Shown here: in pieces, positions 32,973 to 44,900 of the stretch
Numbering within the stretch: the first letter of the stretch is position 1
Layout of the letters: each line of letters opens with the position of its first letter
From: Prunella strophiata
Taxonomy: Eukaryota > Chordata > Aves > Passeriformes > Prunellidae
Reading direction: 5' to 3'
Assembly (NCBI GenBank): GCA_036583965.1
Contig: JAZBQD010000034.1
Location: 8,506,540-8,570,539 of the forward strand
Length of the DNA: 64,000 bases
Notes under the pieces: model-generated
What the model saw: only the letters and a program-made list of their open reading frames with translations
Told to the model about the DNA's origin: nothing
Databases searched by the model: none
Translations under genes and position numbers: made by a program

Positions 32973-33419
32973 GGCCGCTCCAGCGCTGCTCTGCAGCTGC
33001 CGGGCTGGCACCGCCCGCAGCAGGCGGGACGCGGTCCGGCCCCGCCGGCCTTCCGGCTTCCCCTGCTGCCGAGACGCGCACGGGACGCCCGCAAGCAGCC
33101 GCGGGACCGCGGGTTCCTCCAGCCGCCCGCAGCTGCACCGGCCCCGCTCCTGTGAGGGACCCGGACCCGTAACAGGCCTGGAGCTGCGGCTCCCACCCGG
33201 CCCTCGTTCAAAACGCGGGTCGGCACAGCCCAAGTGCCTGTTCTTGGGCCAGCACCTTGTCTGGAGTTCCTGGCTGAAATGTAATTTTCCATGTTATAAG
33301 AAATACAATATTTCATTTTTTTTTTTTCCTGGTCACAAGGCAGGGATAGTGAAAAGATGGGACCTGGAGAAGTGTTTCTCAAAGCAATGTTACTTTAAGC
33401 TTCGCATTTTTCATCTTCA

Positions 33420-33577
33420 AGAAAAAAAAAAAAAAAAAAAAAACAAACCAAACCAAAAACCCCAAAAAGAACCCCGAAAAAACTACAAAAAACCCCACCC
33501 CAACCCCCAAAAATAAAAAAGGGAAGATAAAGGAGGAGGCAAAGGGGGGAGGAGGCAATGGGGGGGGGGGGGGGGGG
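33420..33577. repeat. Low-complexity A/C then purine then poly(G) block
   Basis: About 24 A residues are followed by A/C runs (AAACCAAACC, CCCCAACCCCC), then a purine-only GA/GGAGG stretch and a run of about 19 G. Such sequence is unstable in replication and in assembly. The Lys/Pro/Asn-rich and Phe/Val-rich frames across it are artefacts of composition. Confidence 0.9.
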
Positions 33578-34739
33578 AAGAATGAAATTCTTGCTGATTT
33601 GTGAAGAAAAGATGTAACTTCTGGAAATGCTGTGACTTCTGTGATACCAGACAGCAAATGCTATTGTCAGAGGTTCGTGAGCAGCTCTAAAAGGAAAAGG
33701 ATTTCATCTTCCTGAAGAAAGGAGTTTCTGCTCAGGGAGAAGAAACGTTCTGTAGACAAAAATGACTTCAAAGCCTGAAATCCTGCACAGGGAACAATGT
33801 GCGAGCACTGGGTGAGCTGTGCTGGATCACACGAAATATCTTCGCAAGAAAGAGCCTCCTGAAAGCCCTTGGTCATCGGCTCAGGCTGCTCCACACAGCA
33901 ACACTGGGCAAGCAGTTCTGCATGCTCTGCACAAGACAACTGAGAAAAGCCACACTGTATTTTCCAAGCACTCCTTACAATAGCAGACAAGCCTCAGAAT
34001 AGATCTGGAGGGCAGAGACTTTTAACTCCTCTTGCCTTGGCTTTTACTGCGGGTACCCTCGGGCAATTAGTAATTTCTGTTTGTGCATGTGACCAGCAGA
34101 GAACCACAGTGCACCCTCCTGGGGACACGCTCCCTCGGAGCCGGCCGTTCTCACGGGAAGCTGGTGGAAACAAATGACTTTACCCACAGAGCAAACAAGC
34201 AGTTAGCAAAGAGATCTAAAATAGTAAAACACTACGGCTTATAAAAGCCCCAGACCAAACTGATTGGAATCTGCCTGCCTGAAGTAATACCCTCCTGGCA
34301 AAGCCATACAGATATTCCCTTGTTTTGGGGAAAGGGAAAACACCAAGAGGCTGACAGAGATCTCAGAGCTGCTGATAAACAAGCTTTCTGGCTTTATCTT
34401 AACATTCCCAATAAAAATCAAATGGCTGGCTGAGGAAATCTTGCAGAAGGATTATCTTGACACTCAGGAAGCCAAACCCACAGACTGTAGGGAAAGATGA
34501 TAATAACAGCAAGCAAGGAGATAAAGGGGGACAGGCAGAACTTGTTCCTGTCCCCTTGAGGAGGAGATTGTGCAGGTGCTCCCTGACTATATTTTGGGAA
34601 GAAACAGACACCGTAAGTGTCAGGACAGGTTGGTACTGACCATCAGATTGTATTTCATCTTGGGCTGCAACCTCTCATCCCTGCAGATAAAAAGGTTTTA
34701 AGTCCTTTTGCAATGCTCACTAGAAGGAAAAACCCAGCT

Positions 34740-35110
34740 TTTGTCACTGTCTGTTTGCTAATTCAATGCTAATTACCTCCTGCTCAGGCTAACACGATGA
34801 CACCTTTTTTTCAGTCGTTAAAAAAGAAAAAAAAATGCATGGAGGTGTTTTTATAATTGCAGTTTATTTCAGCATATTTATCCTCTTGGGAACCTCCAGA
34901 TTTCACAGTCTGCTAGTCTGGAACAAGCTTTCTGCAAAATAAACTGCCTCATCGAGACATTCTTTATTAGGTATCTATCACTAACCTGATCCAATAATTC
35001 TTTGTGGGAGCTGCAATGAAGTGAGAAACAATGTTTCATAAACCCATCAGTACCCAGGCAGCTTTAGTACCTCTGAAGCAGTAATAGCCTGGCCATCCCA
35101 GTCAGCCTCT
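34740..35110. promoter_or_regulatory. Candidate noncoding regulatory island
   Basis: TTTGCTAATTCAATGCTAATTACC, AGTTTATTTCAGCATATTTATCC, TTTATTAGG, CCAATAATTC and CTCTAATCAAATTAGGGG appear within 370 bp. Repeated TAATTA/ATTA words suggest homeodomain binding. Inferred only. Confidence 0.25.
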
Positions 35111-36173
35111 AATCAAATTAGGGGAGCCTGTGCAGGCCTGTAAATCTCACCTGGAGCAGCACTACCCTCTGAAGAGAAGTCAGTGGTGTAGCTGTCATCT
35201 GGAAACTCAGTATTTTAATGGAGCCATTCAGGGGGTTCAGGACAGAAATACTTCTCTCCAAACAGTCTGTGCTGCTTGAGATGTCCTGGGAAGAAGGTTT
35301 TTTTAAACTTTTCATCATCAGAAATCAGACCATTTCCTTCTGCAGTACCTTGGGGAGGCCAATGAAAACACTGCTCTGGCACCTTCCCCCAGACTCCCAC
35401 TCTCCTCAGCACTTTTCTAGGGTTGCACATATTGAACCTGCTAAAATGCTTAAACTGTCACAGCTTTTGGCACGTACTCACCCTGGGCAATGTTCCCGAG
35501 GCCAAGAATCACAGCACAGTGTTCCCTGGGGATCATGCCTTGCTGGTCCCCCCAGACAGGCTCCTTTTCCCACACACAGATTTTCACACATTTCATTGTT
35601 TGTCTCCCATCCATTTCCCCCCCCCAATGTTTTTCACCCAGTGGGGCTGAGTAAAAAGGAGCATTGAGAAGGCCACTGAAGAAATGAAGTGGTGACAGCA
35701 GGAAGCACTGAGGGTCCTAGTGCCAACATGAGCAATGCTGATACACTTCTCTCCTCTTGGGCTGAGCCTGCTCTTCCCACATGGAGATCAGAGCACAAAC
35801 AAGGCCATGAGCTGTTAAAGCCCTCCCCTGCAAACCAAGGGGTGGGGATGGATCTCCCAGCAGTCACTCCCAAGGCCAGCAGGCAGAGAAAGAAGAGTAC
35901 ACAGCCAGGGTTTTCTCCATTCCTCTGTGCTCCCCAGTGTGCCCTACCAAGGCCAGTCCAGCACGTCCTACCTGGGCACAAGTCTTCCACTACAGCCATG
36001 GTTCCTTCAGGATTGCACCACTGGGCATGGAGTGACAGGAAACCTGTGCTGGGGAACACCACACCAGGGCAGCTGAGTTTATTCTCTCAAGTAGAAGAGA
36101 AATCAATCACTGGAGCAAAACAGGCGGGGACAGTCACGTCTGCGTACACAGTTTTCAGAAAACACATTAAAAA

Positions 36174-36179
36174 TTTATT
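36174..36179 (-). promoter_or_regulatory. GALNT10: Candidate poly(A) signal for GALNT10
   Basis: AATAAA on the - strand is followed by a GT-rich stretch (AATGTGTTTTCTG ... CTGTGT), a good hexamer and downstream-element combination. It implies a 3'UTR of about 5.6 kb. Other hexamers at 36786 and 38316 could be used instead. Confidence 0.35.
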
Positions 36180-38689
36180 TTAAATATATTATAAAAGGAA
36201 GTCCATTCAACTTTAAAAACACTAGGCATTCTATCAATGATTCCCAATTTATGAAAGCTACTACATTAAAGTGCTACAAGTCCTTTACCACCCCCAGATA
36301 TTAGGCTGTTGGTCCTAATACGCACAAAATAAATACACACTGATTCAAGAGGCACCATCCAGTTTTACAGAGAAAATGCATGCAGTACAAGGTACAGACA
36401 AACTTAGACCTAATCACCCAGATCCTAGAGAATGCATTTTGAAACCAATTCCCTTCTCCACCCTAGAGGCTAAAGCTATTTGTTGCTGTTATCATAAGGG
36501 CTAAGGTTTCAGGCTGTTAGCTTGATCAGTTTTTATCTTGTTTTGTGGCTGAAGTTCACATTTGTTTGCTCACTACCAGGGATTAAGACTTTTCTCCATG
36601 AGTTGAACCAGTGTATTTAAAACCACATTGATCCAATGGCTTTATATAAAACTCCCAAATCACTGACAACTGCTGGAATCATTGAAGCCTTTTGGGTCAT
36701 ACAGAAGCATCAAGAAAGCTCAGATGCAGTCAATTAAGGAGTGTACTCAGCTAGCAGAGGCAGAGTCAAAAACAGACACAGGCTTTTTATTAGTGTTTCC
36801 ATGATCTGTCATTGCCTAGTTCCATACAGATTCTCCAAGCTAAAGCATGGCAGTACAAAGTAGAAATCAGAGCAGGAGGTGAGCTTATTTTGGTTACACT
36901 TCACATTTATAATGTGAATAAATCAATCTGACTGGTTAATGAGGAATATGAAATGAATTGATGAGTCTGTGTTGAATGCTGATGGCAATTTCAGATCTCA
37001 TTTCCCATTCTCCACCCACCACATCTCCCTCCACTTGAACCAGGTGAGGATTTGCAGCTTGTTTTAAAATCTGGACTCAACACTCATTAGGTCAGAAAAT
37101 AAAGCACTTAAAGGTGACTCCTACAGAAGCTGGGGAATTGCAGCACACAGACTTTCCTTGCTTAAGACCAAGTAACAGGCCATGGCAGCTGGGGAGCAGC
37201 ACCCAGTGCCCCTGACTCACAAGCCAGCTCCCCTTTGCTGTGTAACCTGTGAAACCACCCAGTGAGTCCATGAGCCCCAGCAGCTGGAAGTGGCTGTGGG
37301 ATGCAGGGTACATGAGCATCACTTGGGCTGTTTCACACATGGCTTTACCAGGGCTCCTTTGACTGCAAGCATGACAGGCTGACTGCCACAGGCTGGCTGT
37401 TCTCTCCAATCAATTCTAAGTCCCTGTCTGTATCCTGAAAGACAATTCTGAATAAAATCTTCTCCCTTTCCACCTGGCAGTTCCATGATTGCCCAATCTG
37501 ACTATTAGGAGATGTCTCCCCTGGGTGATGTGAGCCAGCAGAGCTGCTGTCACAGCCCTGCAGCAGCCCCAGAGCACTGTGCTCCTGCAATGCTGCTGGT
37601 GCCTGTTTGTCTCTCAGGTCACTGATCTCAGTGCAGCAGGGAGAAGGGCAGCTTGCTGACTGGAACACTCCAGCAGTAAAGGAGAGCAAAGCCCTGTGCA
37701 CAGACTGCTGTAAAACCAACCACGAGGAAAGTCAGGCTGAGAAATTGCTTTCTTGCTACTTCTGTATTAGAGATTTTAATACACTCTTGAAAAAGTTTCC
37801 CAGTGATGGAAGGTATCAACTTCTTCTGAAAGACACTTCAGCTACAGATTTTATATGCTTTGGGGACTATTTGTGATTTGCATACTTAGAAAATAAAATG
37901 CAGGATCCTGCATGTCAGTGGAATCATGAGCCTTCACCATGAGGTGAAACATCCAGCAGCTAACCAAGACATCTGCCAGTACAGCTCCAGTTGTTACAAC
38001 ACACCCAGAGGAAGCTGCCAACCTTTCCAAGTCTTCCTATTAGGAGTGACAAACCTCCCCAGAGTCATTAACCACATCGATTTAACAGAGGGAACCCAAG
38101 AGCTTCTGAATTACTGTCGTTCACACAAATTCTGCACTGAAAATCAGACATTAAAAAAAAAATAAAAAATCCCACACACAAACCCTGCAGGAGTCAAGCT
38201 TTCTCTTACATCCTTACCCCCAACCCCTTCCCCTCTCCTCTCTTGTCCAGCAAGGCACTAGGAAATGGTTCAAGTTTAAGCATTTGCTGTACATTTACAT
38301 TTAAAAAGGCACATCTTTATTTTAGTGATGCTGTATTCCCCTTTCAGGAAGGCTCACACGTTCTTCTATTGTGGTTTGAAAAAGATAATTAATTTCCTAG
38401 GTATGAGAAAACACACCTTGCACACATGAGAGCCCCAAACCTATTTAATGTCTGTAGGCCTTAGAGATTAGCACCAGTATAGATCAACAACAGCTTCAAG
38501 AGCAAATCAAAGTATTTTTATGCAACATAACACACACCCTGTTGTCTGGGATTCTGATACTTAAAAGCAACAAAACATATGCAGCTACCAAGAGAGAGGT
38601 GTTTCAATACCTTTGGGGGGAAAAAATATGAAAACATGTATTTGGCATTAGATAATCACCAGTATTTAATCTCCAGTCTTGACTTGCAT

Positions 38690-38900
38690 GCAGATGTGAA
38701 GATTTGATTATGTACTCATGCTTTAGTGATTTTGCTTACAAATAACCAAAAGTAATTGGAATAATTAACGAGATTGCCCTGCAAAGGCTCAGTTAAAGAT
38801 GCAGATGATAAAATACAGCTTATATTTCTCAATCAGTGGATGGTTGGCTAATATTAAGTCTTTGCATTAGTCAACAAAGCCTCTAGGGTACTGGAAAGTG
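38690..38900. promoter_or_regulatory. Candidate noncoding regulatory island
   Basis: GATTTGATTATG, AAAGTAATTGGAATAATTAACGAG, GCAGATGATAAAATAC and CTTTGCATTAGTC lie within 200 bp. It could equally be conserved 3'UTR sequence of GALNT10. Inferred. Confidence 0.25.
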
Positions 38901-41734
38901 TAACTGATGCAAATAATTAATAGCTCAAATCCCAGTGAGCTAGTCAGAAGTGTACAGAACTTGTGAGGCTCTTGCCACACTCAGATCCCAAACCTTCAGA
39001 AAAGAGATCAACCACACTGAGATGGACCTGGTACAACCACTGACACTAAATCTCTGGTTTCTGTTACTGGTGGTGGGTTGTCAAACAGGAATTGCCTCAA
39101 CTGTTGCCTAATTTGTTGGTGCAAGCTGCTAAGAGCTGACCTTTCTCTCCAAATTAAGATTACCAAGTGGTAAAAGACCTGTTCATTGCTGCAGCTCTCT
39201 CTGAAGCAAGAATCCAGTGAGCCAAGCAAGGGCTCCCTTCACAAGGTGAGCCCAAGTACAAAGCAAGCCATGCAGTTTAGAAACAGAAGCTAATCCTCTC
39301 ATTAGAAAACTAAGACACACACAAAGCTGAAACCTGCAAGCAGAACAACCTACAGTCCATTTATAGAATATGCTGATTGTGTCCCAGTTATAAAAAACTA
39401 GCACTGTTCATGGACAAACAGCTTCTTGCTCCACAGGCATTAAAACATTCAAAAAGACACCAAGTCAGGCCATCTAGTGGCTCCACAGTCAGCACAACTC
39501 TGCTAATGAGAGCATTAATAACTTAGGGAAAGCAGCAGTCAGACACAAAGCACTGGAAGGTGACTCTGGCTCCCACAGAAATGCAAAGGGATCCTAATGA
39601 CAGACGAACTGTAGTAACTGAGAACAGAAGATGTCAACTCTGCTTGAAGCTGGTCTCACTTCCATCTAATACTGCTGCAGAACTGCCACTACGTAAGTCT
39701 ATGGCTATTTTTTCTTCATTCCTAAAATCTTAGACACCAAAATTTGGAAAGCCTGGTCCCAGCTGCAATGCAGTGCCCATGCTTCCTGTTCTCCATGACT
39801 GCATGGACCAGCTGAGTTGGCAGCTGGCCTCAGCTGTGTGGATGAGAGAGGTGGAAACAATTCTGAGCCTCCTATTCAATCCATCAGACTGGAGAGTCTG
39901 GGGGCAGACAGCTGTGTCCTTGTTTGCTCCCAGCTTCCAGCACAGCCCTACATGGCCTCTTGTAAGGCCATGAAACATCTGAAACATGGTACACAACCCT
40001 ACAATTGGCAACAAACCAGCTTCTTGCTTCTGAAGCTCTGCAGAGGGAGCTGCCCTGCTTGTTTTGGGACAGCAAGGAAGCAACTCCTTGCAGAGCTTCC
40101 CTGTGCCTCTGAGAAGGGGCAATGTACAAACCATGCATTCCACAGGGGTCCCACCTCCATCACCCCAGAGCTGGGTGCCTGCTACCTCCTCTTGCAACAC
40201 CCCTGCATGGGCAGCTAGACAAACCAAGGAGTTGGGCAATTCCTGGCAAAGGAATCCTGTTTACTAATTTAAACAGCATCTGTTCACTGCATCATCATTC
40301 CCAGCTTTTACCAGAAAATGCCACTGCTCCCTTCAGTACAAGACTAAGTCAGAGGAACTAGTAAATGTGTTTTTGCAACAACTTCATTTTAAACCAGATT
40401 TTAAAAAATACTTGCTTCAGATAGACTTGAACCAATGGTCCTCCATTCATTCTTTAGTGTCAGTACATTCCAGCTCCTGGGATGAGACAATCCTGGTTCA
40501 CTGTCTGGCAGGTCCCACAGCCAAACCAGAAGGGTGACACCTTGCATTGCTCACTCACTGCACAAGGGAGAGGGTACCAGGAAAATGGGTCCATCAGTCC
40601 CACATCTCTGCTAAAGCAAACAGATTTCCAGTCACAGTAAACTGTACAGTGCTGTGGGTGCTGGGAAATGAGGAGAGATTAATAGCACGTTTTCCACAAG
40701 GCTAGAACACCACTGACCACAGGACTAGAGAAACTACAGACTGATGAACAAATGGATAAAGACCAATGGCTAATCTCAGCCCTGACTTTATTATCCTGAA
40801 TTAATCTGCTCACACCAACTGTAAATTAACTTAGCCTTCAAACCTCTAAAGGAAGAATGGAAATTGTCTTCACACAGTAGATTTAACTCAGAAATCCTAG
40901 AGATGTCTGTGCTAAAAAGGTTATAAGAGGCAAATTTGGAACCTGATATCCAAAGGCTCTTAGCATAAAGTCTTTACCTGTAAGAACTGTGATTATTTAA
41001 AAACCCTCTGCTAATCTTTCACCTTGAAGATTCAACAGTGAGTGACAAAGTGACTGCAAAGTGAATGGACCAGAAACCCAGATTCCTCATGGCTAATAAC
41101 AACAGCCGATATTCCCAACACTTGGCTGCACTTCCACTAGAGCTCATTCCTTCATCAGAGCTATGATTTGGAAAGTAATAATACTCAACCTGTTTGAAAT
41201 ATATTTGGTTCTGGGCAAAAAAATACACATTTCATTTTACAATAATGGCCTTTTTTTTTTTTGTTTTTTGATTGGAGGCTTAAATCTTGTCTTCAATATT
41301 TTACTTATATGGAGTTTGGAAGATAAAACACCTATGTGAGAATGCTTCAGTGGGTGGTATAGCAGCTACAAAAAGTCCTGCAGGGTCCTAGATAACAAAA
41401 TCATTTAACACCAGACCCCAGTGGGAAATAAAACAAAAAAGGTAAAAAATAAAAAGCATCATTTGAAACACATTCAGACTCCTCTAAAAACAGAGTTTCT
41501 GTTCAGTCTCAGCACAGAAGTGGCTCTGGCAAAGCCTTTAAAATTCCACCATCCCCAGAAGAGAAGGATGCAGCATCTTCACAATAAAGACTGGCCTGCT
41601 AGTTAACCTTCTCCTGAGATTCTCCCTTTTACCTTCATTAAGTGTTTAAAAAAAAGTATTAAAAATTTTTTTTGTAACCCTCCCCATTAAAAACTATAAT
41701 TGTAAAATATATATATATATTTTCTCTCAGTCTT

Positions 41735-41902
41735 TTAAAGATCAAGGTTCCTGTTAAATTTTTCCAAGATGGTTGAGTTTGTGTGTTCAAATATCCACTG
41801 CTGTGTTGGAGATGAAGGGTTGCAGCTATTCATAAAGATCTTTCGATCACTCTCACTGCAGTCCATACAGCTGCTGCTGACTGGGTGGTAGAGGGTCTTG
41901 TC
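41735..41902 (-). CDS. GALNT10: GALNT10 last coding exon
   Basis: Fifty-five codons run from [20 protein letters not shown] to EKFNRNLDL, then TAA. It carries the final lectin repeat and an N-T-S-rich tail. The end is about three residues longer than the human NRN end as I recall it. Confidence 0.95.
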   Translation of the reverse strand, partial: DKTLYHPVSSSCMDCSESDRKIFMNSCNPSSPTQQWIFEHTNSTILEKFNRNLDL

Positions 41903-44900
41903 CTGGAGGAGAGAAATTTGATGTGAGGTTGCTTAAGTGGAGAAGAAAAGAACAGAAAGAAGTCTTAAAAACCAAGGTGAGCTATTATGTCACTTGGGTG
42001 TAGTCTGAAGTTGTTCCACACTTAACTGGTTGACAAAGTCTGGGTTCATTCCCACCCCTCCCAAGGAATGCAGCCCAATCCCTCACCTGCACTGGGACTC
42101 TCTAAAGCTTCCCAGGGGCTCTCCTGCTGCATCCCTCTCAGGCACCACGGCCAGCAGATTACAAGGACTAGGACAGGGCACTTAGACAAGAACTTACTTA
42201 CCTGTGGCCTACAACAGCATTGCTTAGTAGGAGGATGAATAAATCCTCATCTGCTTTTGGCAGGACATTCCAGTGCTCAGAACAAACCAACTCTCAGAAC
42301 ACAAGGGCAACTCTTTGCAAACACAAGGGCATCACCTCACTGTCAGCTGTGGGGACACTGCAGAGTCCTCTGCTAAGGAGCCCTGGGGTCCTCACCTTTC
42401 TAACCAGTGAAACAGGGGAGTCACCTCTTTTTAATCAATGGTACAATGACAACAGGCTGTGTGCAGATTCTCTCATTACAGCTCCATGAAGAGAAGGAAG
42501 TAAAACATTGTGGTGACATTTTCAGGAAACGTAAGCGCCTCAGGCAGTTTGACACCTTAGCTGAGAATACACCCACACACACAGACTCACTTTTCTGTAT
42601 CTCCAGAGCTGGTTCCCCTTCATTCCATGACAATCATAGAGGGTCACAGGGCTGCTGTGGGAAATGGCATCAAAACAAAACTTCTTGGTGTGCTGAGGAT
42701 CCCCTGGGCGGATGTCCTCTCTCCAGCTGAAGGTGAATACCTGTCAGGACAAACAGGACCCTCACAATGGCTGGTACTGGGTATAATACTTTCACTTGGC
42801 AGAATGCTGTTCTCTGTGCCCACAGGCTGGGGATGGCTTCAAGGAAAGGACAGTATCTTCTAGAGGAAAAACTCCAATTGCCTCTGGGGACAGGGACTGC
42901 TGACCAGGGGACTCTGTACCAGCTGTCACACAGCATGTGAAACGAGCTTGTGCTGCTGCAGCCAGCCATGCTGGTCAGCCTGGGTGCTACAGCAGCCCTG
43001 GATGTCTCTGCAATGCAGACATACATCTAGGATTAAGTGAGCAGCTGACCAATTACAGCCCTTCCCAGCCAGCAAAAAAGCCAGAGAGCTCCAGCAGCTC
43101 AGAGTTAACGCTGGCAGTGAACACCAGAGTCTGCACAGGCAGCCTGCAGTCACCTTGAGAAATTGTCCCACACTCCTGGGACAAGAGACCAGGAGCCACA
43201 GCTTCCCACCCCACCCACAGGAGTGCAGGAAGGGCAAACACTTGGGCATTGCTTCCTGATGCTCCCTTCTACTGACCCTGCAATGAACCCTCAGCACTCT
43301 CAGGTGAAATGAAGGAGGGACTCTACAGAGGAGAGGAAGAGTTTTAACTGCAGTAACTGAGCACAGCCCATGCCTGGCAATGCAGTGCCCTGATGAAAGG
43401 GCAGCACTGGTCCATGTGCTTCTGCAGGGCTGCCAGCCAGCACGCCTCCCCTTCCAGTCCCTAAGGAAAAGGCTGTTCTGGAGGAATAGTTTTCCTCAGA
43501 GATCTCTCATGGGGCACTCAGAAAGGCAAGTTATGATCAGGGTGATGCTATTTGAAGCAGTGTGGCCAAAAATTTTCGCACAAAGAAACAACTTTGTTCT
43601 TGGCTGTCTTTTAAATCCCTCTTGAGAGAGAAATTACCACAATCATTTAGGCTCAATGCTACTCAGAAGTTCAAACCACACACTCTTCCTAAACATAAGC
43701 CAAAACTAATTTTCAAGATCCTCCTGACACAACAGAGGCTTAGTTTTGGACTGTGCCTGAGTAAATTGGTTTTGTTTCTATTTTTCACGCATCAAATTGA
43801 TATGCAACATCCCTCTGTCTCCTACTACTGAAGCCATTCCCTGAAGAGTTATGCATGGCTCTGTAATAGAGGCATTGTTTGCTTGATTCTTTCTCAGCTC
43901 AGCTGCTACAGTTTAGACAAACTAATATTTTCCTCCCTTCTGTTACAATAAAGCTGTCGTTCCTGGCACCTCATATGTTGAGAGGGTGAATCTATAACCT
44001 GGCTGGTTTCATCTCTCCAGCAATGGTTGGGTGTTTATAATGCATTTGCCTCCTGTCAGGAGGATGATAGTGAACAGTTATTGAATGCTCCTGCAGGTTC
44101 ATTAATATGCATGATGCTCCTCTATCACTTCTTTCAGCACAACCTTTGAAGTTAATATTCACTTTGTTACATATTACAGCTGCCTTGTTACTGGTTTATT
44201 GTTTTGGCACACTGTTTTCTTGTAATTTCTTTTGTTCACTCTGAGAACTTCAAAGCAGAGGTAAAAGCCCTGCACAGTCTGCCAGGCTCCAGATCCCCCT
44301 GTGCCACAAGCACACACCCTGTCCCAAAGTACAATCAGCATGTGAGCCTTGGGGTGCACCTGACAGCTCTGAATGGCCTTCCTTCAACATTAATCCTTGG
44401 AGCCTGCCCCTGCCCAGATTCAGGGGCTGATGAATTCTCAGGTTGTTACCTGCACATTGTTCCATGCTGCCTCTCCTCTGTCCTTCACACAGTTTTCCAG
44501 CCTCAGTGGGGATCCCAGGGCTCCATGCTTGGTAGTCCACACACAGCCCAGTTCCCACATTGCGTATCTGAAATAATTAATTAATCATTAGATCTCCTAC
44601 TCCTACCAGGAAAGAAAGCTCAAATTGTCTCAAATTGCAGCAGTATTTGTATGAAGATAGTTTTTAAGATTCCTCTCTTAACTGTGAGTCTGAGCTGGCC
44701 AGTAACAGCTGGAAGAAAGCACAGAACTCAAAACAGGACCAGTTGTACCCCAGTACACAGCAAAACCTTGCAGTGACAGGATTGAAGAGCCCACTGTGGG
44801 CTGGGTTGTCTGGTGCTGCCGTTTTCCACAGATCTTTACCTTGTACATCCTCCCTTAAGTCTGTGCCAGTGTGAATATGCTATAGAAAATGTACAATGAA

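Larger units (their letters stand above)
32030..33230. promoter_or_regulatory. SAP30L: SAP30L CpG-island promoter
   Basis: CpG-dense DNA surrounds exon 1. Upstream on the - strand there is no TATA box. There are two CCAAT boxes (ATTGG on + at 32787-32791 and 32839-32843), a GC box GGGGCGGGGC (32806-32815) and ETS-type CGGAAGT (32751-32757) and CCGGAAG (32887-32893). This is a housekeeping-style promoter with transcription starts likely between about 32550 and 32750. The design is also compatible with divergent transcription toward the right. Confidence 0.75.
33240..36170. other. Spacer between SAP30L promoter and GALNT10 3' end
   Basis: No supported gene. It contains a large low-complexity block (33420-33577) and an AT-rich motif island (34740-35110), both listed separately. 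The open frames seen here have no recognisable product. Confidence 0.65.
36160..41734 (-). other. GALNT10: Probable GALNT10 3'UTR and flank
   Basis: AT-rich unique DNA downstream of the GALNT10 stop, with no other gene. It includes a TATATA run just after the stop (near 41707-41720) and a motif-rich island at 38690-38900. The true transcript end cannot be fixed from sequence alone. Confidence 0.4.

Noticed and set aside
32172..33233. 353-codon open frame on the - strand through the SAP30L promoter
   Set aside because: Its 3' part overlaps SAP30L exon 1 in another frame. The Ala/Arg/Gly/Pro-rich product is what a CpG island yields by chance, and it has no recognisable domain.
32788..33516. 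242-codon open frame on the + strand to the right of SAP30L exon 1
   Set aside because: An Arg/Ala/Pro-rich CpG-island translation that ends in a Lys/Asn/Pro low-complexity tail from the A/C repeat. A noncoding divergent transcript is possible, but not this protein.
44250..44558. Treating the 102-codon frame over the GALNT10 lectin exon as an alternative protein
   Set aside because: It is the frame-shifted reading after the one-base insertion. The family sequence continues in the neighbouring frame.
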